DNA of 17,114 nucleotides from an uncultured Opitutaceae bacterium (lineage in GTDB: Bacteria; Verrucomicrobiota; Verrucomicrobiae; Opitutales; Opitutaceae). The stretch spans positions 1 to 17,114 of the forward strand of contig CAMLSH010000021.1 of assembly GCA_946482625.1 (NCBI GenBank). The letters are read 5' to 3'. Position numbers and translations under genes: made by a program. Below are positions 16,455 through 17,114 of this stretch, in pieces (within the stretch, counting starts at the first letter, position 1; each line of letters starts with the position of its first letter). The notes below the pieces were generated by a model, which was given only the letters and a program-made list of their open reading frames with translations, was not told the DNA's origin and did not search any database.

Positions 16455-17114
16455 TCAGCTCACGTATTTTTGGACGATGGGGATGCGGCGGCCGACGCCG
16501 AAGGCGAGAGGCGTGATCTTAATCCCCGGGGCCATCTGCTTCCGCTTGTACTCGTTCAAGTCGACCTTGCGGACGATGTCGTTGACGACGGTTTCATTGA
16601 ATCCTTCGCGGACGAGGTCGCGGCGGCTCAGGCCTTTTTCGACGTAACCTTCGAGGATCGCGTCGAGGATGTCGTAGGGCGGCAGGCTGTCTTGATCGAC
16701 TTGGCCGGGACGGAGTTCGGCGCTCGGGGGTTTGCTGATCGTGTTCTCCGGGATGATTTCGCGCTCGCGATTGATCCAGCGGCAGAGGGCGTAGACTTGA
16801 GTTTTGAATACGTCGGAGATCACCGCGAGTCCGCCGCACATGTCGCCGTAGAGCGTGCAGTAGCCGACGGCGACCTCGCTCTTGTTGCCCGTGGTGAGGA
16901 GGAGCGCGCCGAACTTGTTCGAGAGCGCCATCATGATGACGCCGCGGATGCGGGCTTGAATATTTTCTTCGGTGACGTCGCGGGGACGTCCGGCGAAGAC
17001 CGGGCCGAGGGCGGCTTCGGCGGTGGCGACGGCGTCGGCGATGGCGATGGTTTCGAAACGGATGCCGAGGTTTTCCGCGAGGATACGGGCGTCGTCGCGA
17101 GAATGTTGCGACGA
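16455..17114 (-). CDS. nadE: NAD+ synthetase, C-terminal part (5' end beyond window)
   Basis: The last 219 codons of an NAD+ synthetase, which amidates nicotinic acid adenine dinucleotide to NAD+ using ATP and ammonia. The frame is open to the window edge and begins [18 protein letters not shown], so the ATG at 16934 is internal. Synthetase-domain motifs: [39 protein letters not shown], and [31 protein letters not shown]. The [23 protein letters not shown] pattern and the long C-terminal tail ([21 protein letters not shown]) are typical of the large glutamine-dependent enzymes with an N-terminal nitrilase-type glutaminase domain. The SGGxDS loop and any glutaminase domain are outside the window. 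Confidence 0.93.
   Translation of the reverse strand, partial: SSQHSRDDARILAENLGIRFETIAIADAVATAEAALGPVFAGRPRDVTEENIQARIRGVIMMALSNKFGALLLTTGNKSEVAVGYCTLYGDMCGGLAVISDVFKTQVYALCRWINREREIIPENTISKPPSAELRPGQVDQDSLPPYDILDAILEGYVEKGLSRRDLVREGFNETVVNDIVRKVDLNEYKRKQMAPGIKITPLAFGVGRRIPIVQKYVS

Overview
The window reads as chromosomal DNA from a GC-rich Gram-negative bacterium, most likely a verrucomicrobium of the Opitutaceae type. This is inferred from the gene content (a GxxExxY-family nuclease with short 10-bp-period repeats, an N-terminally processed propeller protein, a large S55-peptidase-like protein, an IHF/HU protein), from strong GC3 bias that leaves very long antisense shadow frames, and from the frequent lack of Shine-Dalgarno sequences. 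It is an inference, not a database match.

Left part (1-5400): the 5' half of a tRNA (Cys or Gln type, minus strand) lies at the edge, followed by a membrane PAS sensor histidine kinase on the minus strand. A divergent plus-strand run follows: a secreted coiled-coil LysM protein, a chromosomal-type ParB, and a SulP anion transporter whose GTG start sits 2 bases after the parB stop. Middle (5400-10000): hisS (minus) and an HU/IHF gene (minus), each ending in a clear intrinsic terminator. A 345-base divergent intergenic region then leads to a plus-strand phosphoserine phosphatase of the eukaryote-like type and a putative Na+/H+ antiporter. Right part (10000-17114), all minus strand: a secreted beta-propeller-like protein, an S55 (SpoIVB-like) secreted protein, hemL, a GxxExxY PD-(D/E)xK protein, and the C-terminal part of glutamine-type NAD+ synthetase, which runs off the edge.

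Most genes are housekeeping (tRNA charging, serine, tetrapyrrole and NAD synthesis, chromosome segregation, nucleoid structure). The most unusual structure is at 15975-16430. The small nuclease gene there is bracketed by inverted arms built of 10-bp units (about 30 of 40 positions matching), and its start codon lies inside one arm. A solitary arm-like copy without a nuclease lies at 12578-12608 beside two tight hairpins. I read this as a small mobile or formerly mobile unit plus a solo relic. No CRISPR array, prophage, classical insertion sequence or obvious new defence system is visible.
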